A stretch of 64,000 nucleotides of DNA from Endozoicomonas sp. NE40 (GCF_040549045.1 NZ_JBEWTB010000001.1:1-64000); one strand, 5' to 3'. Numbered from the stretch's first letter, positions 1 through 8,574 are shown. A program made the numbers and translations. Notes: a model not told the origin generated them from the sequence alone.

Positions 1-60
1 GAGCCGTCGCAAGCCCCGCTGGCTCTGATTAATCTCGGGAAGTATCAATTTGCTCACTGG

Positions 61-1503
61 ATGCCGATGGTGTCCACATCGGCTCCTCCGGAAACTCAGT
101 ACGCTCAGTACAACAGTATTTCCGGTGAAGACGTGCTCACCAGCATTCGCCAGGGCCAGGAAGAGCGCAGGCACTATCTGGAGCATATGAAACAAAACCC
201 CCAATGGCGACCAGCTGGGCAGGCCTTTATTCCCCGCCCGGGCTCACCCGGATACAGCGAACGTTCCGGGAGCGATGAAGCCGGACAGGAGAACTTCTTA
301 CAAAACCAGTATCAGCGACTCCTGGATGAAGACCCGTACATGTCTCTTCAGGTGGGTGCGATAGGTTCTGACAGAGACTCCTTCTCTCTTGCTGATGTTT
401 CGAAAAGCATGGACTCTCTGGATATTTCCGCGCCTGAACCATTGAAACTGCCACCACCCCATGCCGCCAATACACCCGGGTTCAAAGATTTCGGTTCCAG
501 AACCAGCTTTATTAATTCAGGATTAAAGCAGCTGATCGTAGCCCTTGGTACAGAAGATGTTGATTCCATCAAAAACCGGGCCCGGGCATTAAGAAGAAGC
601 AATCCCGGCACTTACCTGTCAACCGCTAAAACCAACTACGGCGATAAAAGAGAAGTTCGAGACGGGGGTAAGAGAGCAGAGGTCATGCTTAAGTTTGCAA
701 GCCTTGCAGAAGCCACCATGCGTGCCAGAAGTGGTGAACCTGTGTCGGATATCACCGAAAAGCAAAAGTCCCTGCACAACGCCTGTTACGAACTGGGGCA
801 ATCTGCAGACATTAAAGCCGGGTTATTCAGACGACTTTTTCCTTACAATGAAGACCATGACTACGGGGGACCGGGGTCAGATGCCCGTGAATATCTGGCT
901 GGTTTGCTGGATATTATTGATGAAGATCACCAGCTATCCAGCCCCTTGCCGCATCGCTACCAGACAGGAGCCGTTAATAACCCATCGCTGGTGACTTATG
1001 GAAACAGTGGTGAAGCGCCTGTTGTTAGTATTCCTGTTGACGGCAAGGGCCTTCAGGATTTATTCCGGCCCGGCACAACCTCTGTGGACGGTAAAAAGCA
1101 CCCGAGAGTTCAGATCAGGCAGTACGGACACAGGGAGCCATCAAGCATTCAACGGGTTAACATCCAGGCTAAGGCATTTAGTGTCAGTCCATACACGGGG
1201 GAAACCAGAAAGCTCACAAAAGAAGCCCGGGCTCTGGTGATGGAACACCCCTTTGAGCAGTTAGAGGTACCACTTGAAAATACCGGTACGGGCATTATTG
1301 AAAAGACCGGGCTGAACATTAAGTCAATGGTGGCCCATACCGGTGATTCTGCTGATAAGGGAAGTTACATTGCCCTTGAAAAAGAGGGGTCGCAATGGTT
1401 TGTATACGACAATGAACAGACTTATCCCATTGACGATTTACAGTCTTTTTTCAGACGTTCACCGGAAATGATTCCTTATCTGTTTTGCTACGAGAAGGCT
1501 TGA
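61..1503 (+). CDS. USP-like (peptidase C19 fold) protein, catalytic residues apparently lost
   Basis: 480 residues. Three blocks match ubiquitin-specific proteases (USPs) in the right order. The block at residues 140-155 (GFKDFGSRTSFINSGL) resembles the USP Cys box GLxNLGNTCYMNSxLQ. The block at 273-289 (SDAREYLAGLLDIIDE) matches the family motif QDAxEFLxxLLDxLxE. The block near 425-445 (MVAHTG, then KGSYIAL, then WFVYDNE) matches the His box (H-G--SGHYxAY, W-xFDD), and the protein ends YLFCYEK like USPs (AYLLFYxR). The catalytic Cys position is Ser149 and the catalytic His position is Ser435, so hydrolase activity is unlikely. Binding ubiquitin or a ubiquitin-like protein without cleaving it would be one possible role. 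No signal peptide is visible. It is convergent with the next gene. USP homologues in bacteria usually come from eukaryotic hosts, but transfer is inferred. The fold call is by motif reading only. Confidence 0.6.
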   Translation: MPMVSTSAPPETQYAQYNSISGEDVLTSIRQGQEERRHYLEHMKQNPQWRPAGQAFIPRPGSPGYSERSGSDEAGQENFLQNQYQRLLDEDPYMSLQVGAIGSDRDSFSLADVSKSMDSLDISAPEPLKLPPPHAANTPGFKDFGSRTSFINSGLKQLIVALGTEDVDSIKNRARALRRSNPGTYLSTAKTNYGDKREVRDGGKRAEVMLKFASLAEATMRARSGEPVSDITEKQKSLHNACYELGQSADIKAGLFRRLFPYNEDHDYGGPGSDAREYLAGLLDIIDEDHQLSSPLPHRYQTGAVNNPSLVTYGNSGEAPVVSIPVDGKGLQDLFRPGTTSVDGKKHPRVQIRQYGHREPSSIQRVNIQAKAFSVSPYTGETRKLTKEARALVMEHPFEQLEVPLENTGTGIIEKTGLNIKSMVAHTGDSADKGSYIALEKEGSQWFVYDNEQTYPIDDLQSFFRRSPEMIPYLFCYEKA

Positions 1504-1562
1504 TGGTTTTTGTGGTGTTGCCAGTTACCCGGCCATATGGATTCCGGGGGCATCCCTGATCG

Positions 1563-3323
1563 TCACGATTTCAAATCGGATTTCAGGCGAATGTTTCTCG
1601 ATTCCCCGTAGGACAAATGTTTAGGCACTTTCCATTGATCGTTCTGGTATTCACAGGTGTACGCCGTCGATCCTTTTGACGTTCCTTTATGTCTGGCAAC
1701 CGCCAGGCATTCAAACGTGTTGTCCAGTTGGGCGAAAAAAACTGTCACGGCCTCGGGAGACCCTCGTTTTCCCGCCGAAATATGAAAAACAGGAACCGGA
1801 GGCTGATCATCATCAGGCTGGAGGGTGTACGTCGTACAGCGCCTGAGTAACGCCTGATCACTCCATGAAAAGGTCTCCAGGGAGTCCAGACATTTTTTGA
1901 GGTTGATAAGGCTCTCTCTTTGTCCCTGGAAAACACTTTGCAGATCGCCATAAAGCCTGTCTTTTTCCTCCGCACTAAGGACTCGCGACCCTGCCTGTAC
2001 ACTGGCGGGACCGGCTATTATCCGGGCGGGTTCAGGTGCTTTATTCGATTTTTTTGTTTTATCCCCCGGAGGGGACGGTTTTTTCAGCAGGTGTGTGCAG
2101 GCGTTCTCTATCTCCCCAAACGTCATTGCAGGGGGGGGCTGCAAAACCTCTGTACTTGCGGCAGCCTGACTTCGTTCAGGTTTGACTGAACTATTTTCAC
2201 GGGATAACCGGTCAATCCGTTTTCTTTCATTTCTTTCATCTCTTTTATTTTTAGCTTTAATCTTAATCTGCTCATAGATCACGCTACCCAGCTTTTTTGA
2301 CAGAGCGTCGACTATTTTCTTGCGACCGGCGAGCGAAAAAAGAAGGTCGAAATCAGTATGATACTGATTAAGATACACGCATAAAAAAACATAAATGATC
2401 CATACCTCTTCAATCAAACTTTCGCGCACACCTTCTGTTTTTAACAGACTTTTTATCTGACCGGGTACAGGGAATATGAGATCCAGGCAATCAAGACATT
2501 TTTTATTGAGCTGTCTGGAGGAAATTCCTAAGCATTCATTAAACACGCATTGCTTTATCAGTTCCTTCCTGTTTGCAACAATTTTATGAACGGCTGAAAA
2601 AAAAATATCCTTACTTAAATAAGAGCTTTCATTACTATGCCGGAGAATCTTTTGTACCAGTTTTTCACAATCAGCCTTTTTAAATGGACGGTTTGAGCCT
2701 GAGATCAGCTCAACAGCGGGATCAAAAAAAACAATAAATTCGTCCATTATTTGATGACATGTTTCATGCAGAAAATGGTCATCATTAATAACCTGTTCGA
2801 ATACCGATCTTTTTATAGAGGCAATTTTATCTTGTAAGGCGTCAGATCTTCCGATGGCTTCCCAAATTTTTCTGACGACTTCAGGCGTTTGCCCTAACGA
2901 AACAACAAAGGCAACAGCGCCAATGCCATAGCCGAGAGTATGTGTATACACTGCGCAGATTGCCCGACAGGTTAACAGCGTTGCTTTTGCAGGCAGGCTA
3001 CGCTCTATGCTCTTTAAGGCAGGCATAGCGTTTACACACCAGCGGCCAAACCGTTTTGCATTTTTTCCTGATTCCTCAAGATAGGCCATTTCATATAAAG
3101 CGGAAGAACCTGCCCTGCAACTGTAAAAAAGGGCTTTTGAGCAAACAGAAGCGCTGCGGCTGAATATTGATTTAGGTATAGCGTTAAATAGTGTTTTAGG
3201 CAGGTACACGATGGCGGATACGGCCATACGACAGGATCTTAAACAGCAGTTTTCCTCATTTTCTTGTTTTTGATAATTCTCATATTCCAAAAACACTCTA
3301 TCCCTGGTTTCGGGTACCAACAT
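1563..3323 (-). CDS. Hypothetical protein, 586 residues, with hydrophobic N-terminal half
   Basis: I do not recognise this protein. Its N-terminal 150 residues are Cys-rich and basic, with one good hydrophobic stretch near residues 120-145 (YGIGAVAFVVSLG) that could span a membrane. A charged Lys/Arg/Glu segment lies near 355-380 (KIKAKNKRDERNERKR), followed by a Pro/Ala/Ser-rich linker to about 450 and a C-terminal domain. The tail (LAVARHKGTSKGSTAY, then W) loosely recalls the terminal His-box region of USPs, again without a His in the GHY position, but the match is short. It is convergent with the USP-like gene and separated from it by 59 bp. Base use is A+T-richer than the T6SS genes. The function is unknown. 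Confidence 0.6.
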   Translation of the reverse strand: MLVPETRDRVFLEYENYQKQENEENCCLRSCRMAVSAIVYLPKTLFNAIPKSIFSRSASVCSKALFYSCRAGSSALYEMAYLEESGKNAKRFGRWCVNAMPALKSIERSLPAKATLLTCRAICAVYTHTLGYGIGAVAFVVSLGQTPEVVRKIWEAIGRSDALQDKIASIKRSVFEQVINDDHFLHETCHQIMDEFIVFFDPAVELISGSNRPFKKADCEKLVQKILRHSNESSYLSKDIFFSAVHKIVANRKELIKQCVFNECLGISSRQLNKKCLDCLDLIFPVPGQIKSLLKTEGVRESLIEEVWIIYVFLCVYLNQYHTDFDLLFSLAGRKKIVDALSKKLGSVIYEQIKIKAKNKRDERNERKRIDRLSRENSSVKPERSQAAASTEVLQPPPAMTFGEIENACTHLLKKPSPPGDKTKKSNKAPEPARIIAGPASVQAGSRVLSAEEKDRLYGDLQSVFQGQRESLINLKKCLDSLETFSWSDQALLRRCTTYTLQPDDDQPPVPVFHISAGKRGSPEAVTVFFAQLDNTFECLAVARHKGTSKGSTAYTCEYQNDQWKVPKHLSYGESRNIRLKSDLKS

Positions 3324-3413
3324 AAGAATCTTCCATACAAAGATGATATTTAATTTCCATTCCTCCTCTAGACATTCAAACTTCTGAAAAGTTCATTCAC
3401 AAAACGCTATGTA

Positions 3414-3432
3414 ATACCAATCAAAGTTATTA
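3414..3432 (+). repeat. Dispersed repeat ATACCAATCAAAGTTATTA, copy 1
   Basis: These 19 bases recur exactly at 8770-8788, and 15 of 19 match at 37780-37798. All three copies lie in intergenic DNA, and this one sits just before the large palindrome at 3448-3540. It is likely the edge of a small mobile or REP-like element. Confidence 0.55.
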
Positions 3433-3447
3433 GCTTCGTCATGAGCA

Positions 3448-3540
3448 TGACTTTTCAGCCGGTTAGACAAGACGGCGTGAGGAGTCATAGCCTTAGCTAT
3501 GGCAACGATCGCCAACGCTGGATAACCGGCTGAAAAGTCA
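3448..3540. repeat. REP/BIME-like palindromic element
   Basis: A perfect 18-bp inverted repeat, TGACTTTTCAGCCGGTTA at 3448-3465 and its complement at 3523-3540, encloses 57 bp. Inside is a second small palindrome, CATAGC-CTTA-GCTATG (3486-3501). The structure lies between the start of the 586-residue gene and the stop of the 380-residue gene, both on the minus strand. It has no T-run on either flank, so it is more like a repeat element than a terminator. A REP-transposase-like gene is present at 63223-63936. Confidence 0.6.
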
Positions 3541-3577
3541 GCGCAGTTTAAGTGCATTACTAAAAAATGCTCCGCTG

Positions 3578-4720
3578 TCAGCGTTTTCTTGCTAATTCAA
3601 CAGTGACATTTTTTTCGCTATCGTCCTGTAGCCCAAGGTATTCCATCACACGTTGCGGACCTACCACCCGATGGGGAATTTGCACCTCAACCTGTAACTC
3701 TATTTGCTGTCCGGTTTGTTCGGAAGTTTCATCGTTTTTCACGCATTCCTCTTCAATGGTACGCATTGAAGTGAGTTGTGGGTTGCGTGTTTTTTTTGCA
3801 AGATTGTGCAGGATTGTATTCAGCCGTCCAATGGTTGTATCTTTGGCTGACTTGGGTACTGTCCGGTTAAATCGAATGGTGGCTATCCATGATCGTGGTT
3901 CGTTATAACAATGGTGGCATCCTACCAGGCCACCAATAAGGGTTGTTGTGCCACACCAGCTCTCTATGAGTATTGACGCCACTTTTATTCCTATGCATGA
4001 CACTAAGCCTCCGGGAACCACCACGCTAAGACATTCACAACATAGGAACGCACACACTATAGCCGACCCACGATCAGAGTGACTCCATGCATCTTGAACC
4101 GTCCGTGGAAGTAATCGGTTAATATTTGGATCAAGCAACCGGGCAAGCCCTCTTAAATAGGGAATATCATCCCTTCTTATTCTTATGGATTGAAGGCGTT
4201 CGGCACTGTTATTGTTTCCCTGTGATGCCGATGAAGTATGTTGGGTATTAGAAGACGGTTGACTGGTAATAGCGGAGGTAGGTGACTGACCTTGCAGGCA
4301 TCCGCAGGCATCATTGGGGTGGTCCGGACACTCCCTCACTCCGGCAGCCTCATCGACCAGAGTAATTAATGTTTGCTGCCTTCGTCCTGAGCTGGTGCGA
4401 AATTCTAATCGGTAAAGACCCGGTGATACTGTGGTGTAATAATCTTGATTGGTTGCTCCATAGTGAGTCTGGGAAGGCTCATCTTCCGGAGGACAAAGAT
4501 CAACAAGGAGTTCATCGTCTTCGGGAATAGCGGGAAGGTTAATATCGAGTTCATCTTCTTCTTCGCTCAATGTCTCATCGAGTAATCCCCGTAATTCTAT
4601 TCCATCGACGTCGCTGCCACGCAAAAAAGGAATTCTATCTTTAGCAGCCATTACGAGTGAAGAGTAAGAAAAAAAAGAAATGAAAATACTCAAGCATAGT
4701 CTGATAATTAACTGCATCAT
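3578..4720 (-). CDS. Hypothetical exported protein, 380 residues
   Basis: The protein begins with a clear signal peptide: a hydrophobic run from about residue 4 to 22, ending VMAA before KD. Residues 40-70 are very acidic. A Cys-rich hydrophobic region at about 220-270 (CAFLCCECLSVVVPGG, then GLVGCHHCYNE) could form one or two membrane segments or a disulphide-rich core. The C-terminal 100 residues are hydrophilic. I recognise no family. The start is the first of two adjacent Met codons, chosen because it gives a full signal peptide. It is separated from the upstream gene by a repeat element and appears to be transcribed alone. It is likely an envelope or secreted accessory protein; the function is unknown. 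Confidence 0.6.
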   Translation of the reverse strand: MMQLIIRLCLSIFISFFSYSSLVMAAKDRIPFLRGSDVDGIELRGLLDETLSEEEDELDINLPAIPEDDELLVDLCPPEDEPSQTHYGATNQDYYTTVSPGLYRLEFRTSSGRRQQTLITLVDEAAGVRECPDHPNDACGCLQGQSPTSAITSQPSSNTQHTSSASQGNNNSAERLQSIRIRRDDIPYLRGLARLLDPNINRLLPRTVQDAWSHSDRGSAIVCAFLCCECLSVVVPGGLVSCIGIKVASILIESWCGTTTLIGGLVGCHHCYNEPRSWIATIRFNRTVPKSAKDTTIGRLNTILHNLAKKTRNPQLTSMRTIEEECVKNDETSEQTGQQIELQVEVQIPHRVVGPQRVMEYLGLQDDSEKNVTVELARKR

Positions 4721-5045
4721 TATATACCTTATTTGTTTTCAAGGACGCTTTCTCAAAATTCAAGGTAGATCATTTTATTTAAAGGCGGTAAAAATTTTTT
4801 AATAGATGCAACTGGAAAGATAGGGAGATAAAATAAAAAAGGTAATGTATAGGAAAAGCTTATTTGCATAGCTTTTCTGACGATAGCGCTACCCTCAAGA
4901 TCAGTACCCACGTTCTGCGAACGGCTCATCGCCAGCATGATCGCTGCCGAGGGCTTCGTCACACAGTCATGGTCCCTGGGAAAGTTGATATGCAGGGAGC
5001 CATTGTGAGAGCCAGGTATCAACGTATTCCTCACACTGGTTTCAG

Positions 5046-5112
5046 GCTGCAACCCCTTGGTAGCTAAGGCATCGAGCCTTTTAGAGCCATTTATTTCAGG
5101 CTGAAATCCTCA
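5046..5112. repeat. Dispersed repeat, copy A (shared with 10602-10668)
   Basis: Two blocks are shared with 10602-10668: a 25-base block (CCCTTGGTAGC core, 23 of 25 identical) and a 22-base block (core TTATTTCAGGCTGAAATCC) identical in both. Spacing between blocks is the same, 20 bp, in both copies. In this copy the flanking arms have lost most of their pairing. Confidence 0.6.
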
Positions 5113-5123
5113 GAAAACACTGA

Positions 5124-5151
5124 CGGTTACCCTTTACAGCGCAGGTAACCG
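5124..5151 (-). terminator. Putative intrinsic terminator of the 187-residue gene
   Basis: An 8-bp stem, CGGTTACC at 5124-5131 with its complement at 5144-5151, lies just past the stop codon of the minus-strand gene at 5183. On the minus strand it is followed within a few bases by a short T-run. The T-run is short, so the call is tentative. Confidence 0.4.
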
Positions 5152-5182
5152 CCAAACCCGGATGAAACACTAACGCTTAAGC

Positions 5183-5746
5183 TTAAGACACTTCTTCAAC
5201 CGTTACTGCCAGGCCGTCCCTGTGGAACTTACCATTACAGAAGACCTGTGAACCGCCATTTTTTTCACCGCTTTTGTGCTGGTCGTGATCCCCGAGACCT
5301 TTCCTTGGCAGCGCCAGAGCTTCCTGAGACAGATCGGTACCCAGGCAGGCAAACAGGCGAGTCTGTTTTTTATCGTTGCTCATGCCTTCTACCCATGAAT
5401 GAATATTCCCTGTGGCACCTAATACATCTTCAGTACGGCTGCGAATGGCAAATACAAACCCATTCTTGGTTATTTCATCCAGCCACAGCGATTCACCATC
5501 TTCATTTTCACTGCCTTTTACCCTGTAAAAGTAGCCCGACTTATCGCTCATGGTCTTGTAGCGTTCAAACTCTGTCGCTTTAGCTTCATTCTTTTTATTA
5601 CAAATGAAAATTTTCTTACGGGAGAAACCACTGAATTTGTTCTCTTTCATTTCCAGATAGCCATCATAACTTCCCACTTTATCGTTATGTTTGCCTTTAC
5701 CTTTGAGTTTCAGTTTTACGGTATCAACAGGCTTTGTGTCAGTCAT
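5183..5746 (-). CDS. Hypothetical protein, 187 residues
   Basis: This is a small soluble, Lys/Gly-rich protein with no signal peptide or membrane segment. The N-terminal third (KLKLKGKGKHNDKVGSYDGY) is strongly basic, and the middle contains WLDEITKNGFVFAI. I do not recognise a family. It faces away from the XRE regulator at 5999, sharing a 252-bp, A+T-rich divergent promoter region with it. A hairpin follows the stop codon. The context is the small-gene island with DUF2589 proteins, so a linked role is possible but unsupported. Confidence 0.6.
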   Translation of the reverse strand: MTDTKPVDTVKLKLKGKGKHNDKVGSYDGYLEMKENKFSGFSRKKIFICNKKNEAKATEFERYKTMSDKSGYFYRVKGSENEDGESLWLDEITKNGFVFAIRSRTEDVLGATGNIHSWVEGMSNDKKQTRLFACLGTDLSQEALALPRKGLGDHDQHKSGEKNGGSQVFCNGKFHRDGLAVTVEEVS

Positions 5747-5998
5747 TGTTTTTTCACCTTATTAGTAGTTCATTCAATACAACGATGCTGCATGCAGCCA
5801 TTACAACTTATGATCTGATGATTTTCTATAACACAGCATTCCTGCTATGGATTTGATGTTTTTATTTCTTTAAATAAGGCCGTTGTTTCAAAAAGTACCC
5901 TCATGGCTTTAATGAAATTTCAACAGCATTTGCGCTATACATTGAGGCTTAAATATTTAATAGGGTGACATTATGGAATCAAGATAAGAGCAATAATA

Positions 5999-6229
5999 AT
6001 GTACGGCAATCAGCTTATTGTATTGACCAGTGAAAACATTGGCGATGTCTGCCGAATCCTGAGACGCGCCACTGGTAAGAGCCAGGAAACACTGGCTTTA
6101 GATGCAGAACTGGAAACTTCAACGATCACCAGAATAGAGAATAAACAACATTCTCCTGGCTCACAGTCATTAATAAAAATATTTGCAGCCATGGGTTATC
6201 AGCTGGTTTTAAAAAACTCTGCTAATTAA
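5999..6229 (+). CDS. XRE-family HTH regulator (HipB-like), 76 residues
   Basis: A single helix-turn-helix domain fills residues 12-70: an N-terminal helix (VCRILRRATGKSQETLALDA), the recognition-helix region ETSTITRIENKQ, then the closing helix SLIKIFAAMGYQL typical of HipB/XRE proteins. It is likely a DNA-binding repressor acting on its own or neighbouring promoters. It begins a run of plus-strand genes (5999-8563), with a small membrane protein 36 bp downstream. A second regulator of the same type lies at 8878-9111. Confidence 0.8.
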   Translation: MYGNQLIVLTSENIGDVCRILRRATGKSQETLALDAELETSTITRIENKQHSPGSQSLIKIFAAMGYQLVLKNSAN

Positions 6230-6265
6230 TTCAACAATTTTTGCAATCCGGATTGATGACTAACA

Positions 6266-6457
6266 ATGAAAAGGGTTAATAACATAAAACCGCTGCTCAA
6301 TAAAAAAACACACTATAACAGTTTTATTGAAGGCGACAGAGGCAGGTTATTACTGAATAAAGCACGCCGTACCCGATGGTTAAAATGTGTCGCTGTCGCC
6401 GGTTTTATATTAACCGGACTGATTTTCTTTGTACTGATTAACATGACTCGAATTTAA
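6266..6457 (+). CDS. Small single-pass membrane protein, 63 residues
   Basis: The protein has a basic N-terminal 38 residues (KARRTRWLK) followed by one strong membrane segment at about 40-60 (VAVAGFILTGLIFFVLI). Positive charge before the segment predicts the N-terminus in the cytoplasm. It lies 36 bp after the XRE gene and 13 bp before the DUF2589 gene, so co-transcription is likely. No family is recognised. Confidence 0.55.
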   Translation: MKRVNNIKPLLNKKTHYNSFIEGDRGRLLLNKARRTRWLKCVAVAGFILTGLIFFVLINMTRI

Positions 6458-6470
6458 CAGAAGGCTATTT

Positions 6471-7064
6471 ATGATCAAGCTGAAAACACTTGTGGAAGCC
6501 ATTCACAGCAGTATCAATCAGGCGGTACAGGCTGTCGGCAATCAAAGCATTGAGCAGATTAAATATTTCTTTGAAGAGATCCCCTCGCCGCTGAGTAAAG
6601 AACACGAAGCGGCGGAAAAAAAAATAAAACAGGCCAGGCAGGCTCTGGCAGAAGGGAAAACAGATGTTGCCAAATCACTGTTACAGGAAATAAAGGATTC
6701 AAACCACCAGAAAGTATTAGCCCCTGAGCAGGAAATGACCCATCGCCCAAAAATGGTGGCTATGGCGTATCCGGGCAATACCGAAAGCGGACTGGAAACC
6801 TTTGTGGCCCATGTACCACTTATCTCACTCGTGCCGATGGCGGCTTCACAGGTAAAGCACATTAAATTCAGGTGCGATCTGGAAGTGACCAGTAATGAAG
6901 ACGACGAGTTGCTGGTTTCATTTCCATCGGCAGGCAGTGAGGCATCCAGTAACTCAGCGAATACCCATATTGAAATTATTGTTGAAGGAGGAGAAACCAC
7001 CGATGGACTGAAAAAACTGATTGAGGGATATGACCGGGTACTACGGGCGCAGATACCGGGCTAA
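6471..7064 (+). CDS. DUF2589 family protein (N-terminally extended)
   Basis: 197 residues. The C-terminal part (VAHVPLISLVPMAASQVKHIKFRC, then EVTSNEDDELLVSF) matches the conserved DUF2589 core, in which a PLLxLVPxxxLxVxxxxxxF-type strand pair is typical. The N-terminal 75 residues form a charged helical region (EAAEKKIKQARQALAEGK). No signal or membrane segment is present. The role of DUF2589 is unknown to me; such proteins often occur as adjacent pairs, as here with the gene at 7130. A good ribosome site (AGAAGG) precedes the start. Confidence 0.65.
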   Translation: MIKLKTLVEAIHSSINQAVQAVGNQSIEQIKYFFEEIPSPLSKEHEAAEKKIKQARQALAEGKTDVAKSLLQEIKDSNHQKVLAPEQEMTHRPKMVAMAYPGNTESGLETFVAHVPLISLVPMAASQVKHIKFRCDLEVTSNEDDELLVSFPSAGSEASSNSANTHIEIIVEGGETTDGLKKLIEGYDRVLRAQIPG

Positions 7065-7129
7065 ATCCCGACGCTTGCTTAACGAATAATCAACAGACAA
7101 TAAAAACATTATTATAGAGAGAGGCTAAC

Positions 7130-7777
7130 ATGGCTGATCCAGCACTAGTCCCTATGGCCCAGCAGTTCAGTGGCCTACCTATGGAGGCCCTGATCGGTGG
7201 CCCCCTGATTGCTACCGCACAGGCGAACAGCGAAATGGCTGTTACACAAATGAACTTTCTCCTTGAAACCTGCTTCGTAAAGGAGGGCGAGGATGGAAAA
7301 TTTGAACCCATCATGGTTGAGATGAAAATCAGCCGCCCCGTTATTAACGCGGACGGTGAACCAAAAGATTCGGTTGAAACAAACTTCACTATCCCGCTTT
7401 TGACCCTGCTGCCCCTGAACTCACTGGGGGTTGACAATGTGCAGATCCATTTTGAGATGGAAGTCAAAAGTGCCTTTGCGAAAGACAACAGCAGCAGCAC
7501 AGAGAAGACTAAAGACAAAACACGAAGCTATGATTCTGGCAGAGGATTCTGGGGCTGCAGGCCGAAGATATCAGGCACCGTATCGTCCTCCAGAAAAAGT
7601 TCAACGGCTTCCAGCGACCATTATGAAAAGTCAAACCAGGCGAAGTATACCGTTGATGTACACGCCGGACAGCTCCCTCTGCCCGAAGGAGTGAATACGG
7701 TTATTCAGGCATTTACCGAATCCATTGCTCCGATTCAGGTGCCTGCCACCTCGGCTGACCCGGGTGGCGACAATTAA
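7130..7777 (+). CDS. DUF2589 family protein
   Basis: 215 residues. The start, MADPALVPMAQQFSGLPMEA followed by LIGGPL, is a typical DUF2589 opening, and the core follows at about 85-120 (TNFTIPLLTLLPLNSLGVD, then FEMEVKS). Residues 125-175 are Ser/Lys-rich and probably disordered, and the C-terminus resumes as a short ordered segment. A strong ribosome site (GAGAGAGG) precedes the ATG. It is the second of two DUF2589 genes 65 bp apart. Function unknown; a soluble cytoplasmic protein is expected. Confidence 0.75.
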   Translation: MADPALVPMAQQFSGLPMEALIGGPLIATAQANSEMAVTQMNFLLETCFVKEGEDGKFEPIMVEMKISRPVINADGEPKDSVETNFTIPLLTLLPLNSLGVDNVQIHFEMEVKSAFAKDNSSSTEKTKDKTRSYDSGRGFWGCRPKISGTVSSSRKSSTASSDHYEKSNQAKYTVDVHAGQLPLPEGVNTVIQAFTESIAPIQVPATSADPGGDN

Positions 7778-7835
7778 GCCGGACTCACTCCAACATCAGT
7801 AGAAGCGGCTCTGCTTCGTTAAAAGGGTATGAACA

Positions 7836-8048
7836 ATGAGCATACAAATCCGTTGCCCTGCCTGTGGTGGGAATGTGGTTATGGATACACGTCTGCTGCT
7901 GGCCGGGCATCAGTTTACCTGTGGTCAGGCTAAATGCAGATCCAGCATCTCGATCAGCGCCCAAAGCCGCGAGGTAGTGCAACACGCTGTTGACGAGTAC
8001 CAGTCGATTCGTCAACAGACAGTGGGATCATCGCACCAGCCGGGTTAG
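7836..8048 (+). CDS. Zinc-ribbon protein, 70 residues
   Basis: A zinc ribbon is formed by CPAC (residues 8-11) and a second pair, C29 and C34 (CGQAKC), separated by a VMDTRLLLAGHQF strand region. The C-terminal 30 residues are polar. Similar small zinc-ribbon proteins are seen beside DUF2589 genes, and this one follows the DUF2589 pair by 58 bp on the same strand. It probably binds zinc as a structural element in a protein-interaction role. Confidence 0.65.
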   Translation: MSIQIRCPACGGNVVMDTRLLLAGHQFTCGQAKCRSSISISAQSREVVQHAVDEYQSIRQQTVGSSHQPG

Positions 8049-8092
8049 CCGTTCTGGTGTCACATACTTTAAACAATAAGAAGGGTTAAACC

Positions 8093-8563
8093 ATGCCAGT
8101 AAAATTCAGATTGACGCATCCGGTCAGTGGACAACAAACATGGATGTTTGCTCCGGATAAACATAAGCAAAACCAGCGACTCTCTCAAACAGAGAATGAA
8201 GACGAAGCCACCCACTTCAGTGAAATACCTTATGCAGGGGTTAACAGGGCATCTTATTACATGGTCACCGGTGGCACGCTGTACCTGGATAAGCAAAACT
8301 CCAATTCACACCTGTTTCTGAATGCTCCAATTGGCAACGTCCAGACTTCACTCATATACGCCTGGCGGATTAACGAGGATACCAGGTTGATGGAAGCCAT
8401 CAGGGAACCTGTAGCGCAAGAGGCCTTTTCAGTTGTCAAGGCAAAGCGTTCACCCGCCCGCTTTGATGGAACGGTAGAGGAAAATATCAAATACAATAAA
8501 TTGAACTGCGCTGCGTTTGATAAACGCAATGCTCTGATCGTTGAAAAAATCATTGTCCGATAA
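8093..8563 (+). CDS. Hypothetical protein, 156 residues
   Basis: This is a soluble protein with mixed beta-rich character (KFRLTHPVSGQQTWMF, YYMVTGGTLYLD). No signal, membrane segment or known motif is recognised. It has a good ribosome site (AGAAGGG) and is the last gene of the plus-strand run begun at 5999. A terminator-like hairpin follows at once. Its job is unknown but presumably tied to the DUF2589 cluster. Confidence 0.55.
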   Translation: MPVKFRLTHPVSGQQTWMFAPDKHKQNQRLSQTENEDEATHFSEIPYAGVNRASYYMVTGGTLYLDKQNSNSHLFLNAPIGNVQTSLIYAWRINEDTRLMEAIREPVAQEAFSVVKAKRSPARFDGTVEENIKYNKLNCAAFDKRNALIVEKIIVR

Positions 8564-8574
8564 ACCCGCTACAC

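Larger units (their letters stand above)
4721..5182. other. Intergenic region with repeat debris
   Basis: This 462-bp stretch holds no convincing gene. Small open frames occur on both strands at about 4753-5067, but none has a good ribosome site or a recognisable product. Its right part carries the dispersed repeat at 5046-5112 and a hairpin at 5124-5151. It looks like the remnant of a mobile element. Confidence 0.4.

Noticed and set aside
4753..5067. Overlapping small open frames on both strands
   Set aside because: No ribosome site, no family resemblance, and the region overlaps a dispersed repeat.
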